Shown here one piece after another: positions 62,126 through 64,000 of a stretch of 64,000 bases of DNA. Source of the stretch: Marinobacter salicampi (GTDB lineage: Bacteria > Pseudomonadota > Gammaproteobacteria > Pseudomonadales > Oleiphilaceae); assembly GCF_011074795.1 (NCBI RefSeq), contig NZ_JAAMPF010000036.1, forward strand, positions 1-64,000, read 5' to 3'. Both the position numbers and the translations under genes were made by a program. A model generated the notes under the pieces. It had not been told where the DNA came from and searched no databases. It saw nothing but the letters and a program-made list of their open reading frames with translations. Each line of letters starts with the position of its first letter. Within the stretch, counting starts at the first letter, position 1.

Positions 62126-63478
62126 ATGGGCCGATTTCTGGTTCCCGTTGCCGTGTTGCTGGAGCTTGTGGCGCTATGTCTGGCCAGTTCCTGGCTCAGT
62201 GTGCTTGCCGGGGTGCTGTTCCTCTTCTGCTTTCTGACGTCACTCGGGTCGCTGCAGGTCTATTCCCGATACTTGCTGGTGGTTTCCGTTCTGGTGGTTG
62301 GCGCTCTGTCGCTGGCCGGTGAAATGAATCTTGATGATATGATCCGGGCGGCGTCCAACGCCGCCTTCTACGCGGCCTTTCTGGGCAGCCTGGGCATGAT
62401 GCAGTGCCTGGTGCGACGGCTGGAGGTGCTGCGGCGTATTCATGACGTCCTGCTGGGGGGCCATCCGGTCCTGCTATACCCGAAGTATGCGGTGGTCAGT
62501 TGCGGAATTGCCTCGGTGCTGAGTTTTGGGGTGATGAACCTGCTCTGCGGTACCCTGGCGGACACCCTGCGGGAGCGGGGTATCACGGGCACCTCGCGTC
62601 TGCGCTGGTTGCGCAGTGTGCTGATCAGTACCCTGCGGGGATTTGCGCTGGTCCCTATGGTTGCGCCAACCAGTGTGGCGGTGGCGATCATTACAAGGGA
62701 AGTGCCGAGTCTGAGCTGGTCGGGGTTACTGCCCTACGGCATTGGCAGCGCGCTGATACTGCTGCTGGTGGGCTGGTTTCTCGAGCACAAGCGCTTTCGT
62801 CTGGTCAGCGCCGAGCGCCAGCCATTGGACCAGTGGCCCACTGGCACCGCACGCCTGGCGCTGCTTGTGACAATCATATTCCTCGGGATGGCACTGTTGG
62901 TCCAGCTTACTGGCCTGCGGGTTTCGGTGGCGGCCATGCTCACAGTACCGGTGGTGACCTTCCTTTATATGCTCTGGAATGATCGTTCATTGCCGGCGGT
63001 TGCGGAGGAGGCAGTCGACAATCTGCTGGGCATGAGTAATGAAATGGCCATTTTCGCCGGTTCCGCCGCGCTCGGCGTTGCCCTGGTGGCGGTGGTGCCG
63101 GTGGACGTCCTGGCAGGCCTGGCGTCGGGTCAGTGGGGGGTGTTCCTGCTGGCGGCCGGTGGCTTGCTGATGATGCCCATGCTGTCGGCCATTGGCATCA
63201 TTCCCATTACCGTGTTGAGCGTCCAGGCCGGGTTGATGCCGCAACTGGTGGCAGAGGGCGTGAATCCCCTGCCGGTTGCCGTTGCCCTGGTAATCGGCTT
63301 TTCGCTTGCGATGATGCTGTCGCCCTTCGGCCCTGCGGTGACACTGCTGTCACGGTTTGGTCAGGTGTCGCGCTGGGTTGTGGCTTTCAGTTGGAACGGG
63401 CTGTTTGTACTGCTGTCCATCCCGTTGTTGCTTCTGATGCTCTGGGTTCTGTTCGGGGTCGTACCGGCCACGGGCTGA
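62126..63478 (+). CDS. Polytopic membrane protein of unknown function
   Basis: 450 residues from ATG 62126 (GAGGAC upstream); an ATG at 62084 is in frame without a site. About eleven to twelve helices, with a split into two halves around a cytoplasmic loop near 225-245. Features such as LVPMVAPTSVAVAIITREVPS and LAMMLSPFGPAVTLLSRFG resemble ion-transporter-superfamily permeases (DctM/ArsB-like) in general style, but I cannot assign a family. Position beside the catabolic cluster is consistent with substrate transport (inference). Confidence 0.8.
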   Translation: MGRFLVPVAVLLELVALCLASSWLSVLAGVLFLFCFLTSLGSLQVYSRYLLVVSVLVVGALSLAGEMNLDDMIRAASNAAFYAAFLGSLGMMQCLVRRLEVLRRIHDVLLGGHPVLLYPKYAVVSCGIASVLSFGVMNLLCGTLADTLRERGITGTSRLRWLRSVLISTLRGFALVPMVAPTSVAVAIITREVPSLSWSGLLPYGIGSALILLLVGWFLEHKRFRLVSAERQPLDQWPTGTARLALLVTIIFLGMALLVQLTGLRVSVAAMLTVPVVTFLYMLWNDRSLPAVAEEAVDNLLGMSNEMAIFAGSAALGVALVAVVPVDVLAGLASGQWGVFLLAAGGLLMMPMLSAIGIIPITVLSVQAGLMPQLVAEGVNPLPVAVALVIGFSLAMMLSPFGPAVTLLSRFGQVSRWVVAFSWNGLFVLLSIPLLLLMLWVLFGVVPATG

Positions 63479-63508
63479 CCCTGACGGCCGGTAGTGATTT
63501 TCTGATGC

Positions 63509-64000
63509 TCAGTAGCCCCGACCGGTATCCACCATGCCGGTAATGGGCTGACCGTTGTAATGGGCGCGGATCTTCCCGGTGATCTGTTCAAGGGTGGCAC
63601 CCCTCAGGGTGCGTGCGGAAATGTGCGGTGTGAGGGTAATCTCAGGACGCTGCCAGAACGGGTGGTCCGCCGGTAGGGGCTCCTGGCGGAACACATCTAG
63701 GGAAGCCCGCGCCACCTGGCCCTCGTCTATGGCCCTGAGCAGATCCTCGTCCACCAGATGCTCGCCACGTCCCACGTTGACGACCATCGCGCCAGGCATC
63801 AACTGGCTCAGGGTCTGATAATCAAGAATGTTGCGGGTTTGCTCGGTCAGCGGCAGTGTATTTACCAGAACCCGGGTCGAGCCCAGGAATTCGGCCATGC
63901 CGTCGGCGCCAGCGTAGGTGGTCACGCTCTCCAGTTTATGCTCGCCGCGCGCCCAGCCATTGACCCGGTAATCCAGGTTCGCCAGCGTGCGGGCGACCCG
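63509..64000 (-). CDS. D-2-hydroxyacid dehydrogenase (glyoxylate/hydroxypyruvate reductase A type), partial
   Basis: C-terminal 163 codons are in the window; the frame is open to the right edge with NLDYRVNGWARGEHKLESV before the first in-frame GTG, so the N-terminus is missing. GAMVVNVGRGEHLVDEDLL holds the catalytic Arg, DVFRQEPLPADHPFW the Glu, and TPHIS the catalytic His. This arrangement matches GhrA-type glyoxylate/hydroxypyruvate reductases. Convergent with the membrane-protein gene (30-base gap). Confidence 0.9.
   Translation of the reverse strand, partial: RVARTLANLDYRVNGWARGEHKLESVTTYAGADGMAEFLGSTRVLVNTLPLTEQTRNILDYQTLSQLMPGAMVVNVGRGEHLVDEDLLRAIDEGQVARASLDVFRQEPLPADHPFWQRPEITLTPHISARTLRGATLEQITGKIRAHYNGQPITGMVDTGRGY

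Overview
The window is a dense chromosomal segment from a GC-rich, respiring gammaproteobacterium. It carries periplasmic nitrate reductase, TRAP transport, TonB energisation, class III alcohol dehydrogenase, many acyl-CoA dehydrogenases and several cyclic-di-GMP proteins. This mix looks like a marine hydrocarbon or fatty-acid degrader of the Marinobacter type; that placement rests on gene content and protein style, not on a marker gene. There are no rRNA or tRNA genes, no CRISPR array, and no transposase or phage gene that I can recognise.

Layout. 1-1864 (minus) is an exbB-exbD-exbD-tonB operon behind a Fur-like box; tonB is cut by the left edge inside an EP-repeat tract. 2031-9638 holds a membrane diguanylate cyclase, an EamA exporter, a TSUP permease, a lytic transglycosylase, an amidase and an unknown protein. 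9693-15365 is a divergent block: an ECF sigma factor and RskA-like anti-sigma factor on plus, and DUF4331 protein, small lipoprotein, TPR protein and HupE/UreJ protein on minus. 15381-23187 has an HDOD protein, metNIQ with a clear terminator, a 1-Cys peroxiredoxin, a hydrolase, a GAF/degenerate GGDEF protein and a CBS protein. 23268-32835 has the glutathione-dependent formaldehyde pathway (frmA-fghA), a DUF6279 lipoprotein, a DCC protein, a quinone reductase, a DJ-1/PfpI protein, a degenerate HD-GYP protein, a thioesterase, a second diguanylate cyclase and a MATE exporter.

33021-37643 is napEFDABC, preceded by an FNR-type box spaced exactly as for a class II activated promoter. A FecCD-type permease and ATPase follow. 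39464-41461 is a divergent pair: a secreted Met-rich protein and a secreted MsrA-MsrB fusion. 41486-46496 holds a chemotaxis receptor and a TRAP transporter (dctPQM).

46716-61932 is a 15-kb acyl-CoA catabolism region. Its plus-strand half (SDR, thioesterase, ACAD11-type dehydrogenase, SDR, ACAD10/11-type kinase, SurE, ligase) resembles a 4-hydroxyacyl-CoA pathway in which a hydroxyl is phosphorylated and then eliminated. Its minus-strand half (MaoC, class II aldolase, a paired acyl-CoA dehydrogenase, glutaryl-CoA dehydrogenase, thiolase) looks suited to dicarboxylic or cyclic acids. Two palindromic intergenic elements bracket the second SDR. The window ends with an unrecognised polytopic membrane protein and a 2-hydroxyacid dehydrogenase cut by the right edge.

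The parts most likely to hold undescribed biology are the sigma/anti-sigma-DUF4331-lipoprotein-TPR-HupE module, the Met-rich protein/MsrAB pair, and the hydroxyacyl-CoA cluster with an embedded SurE.
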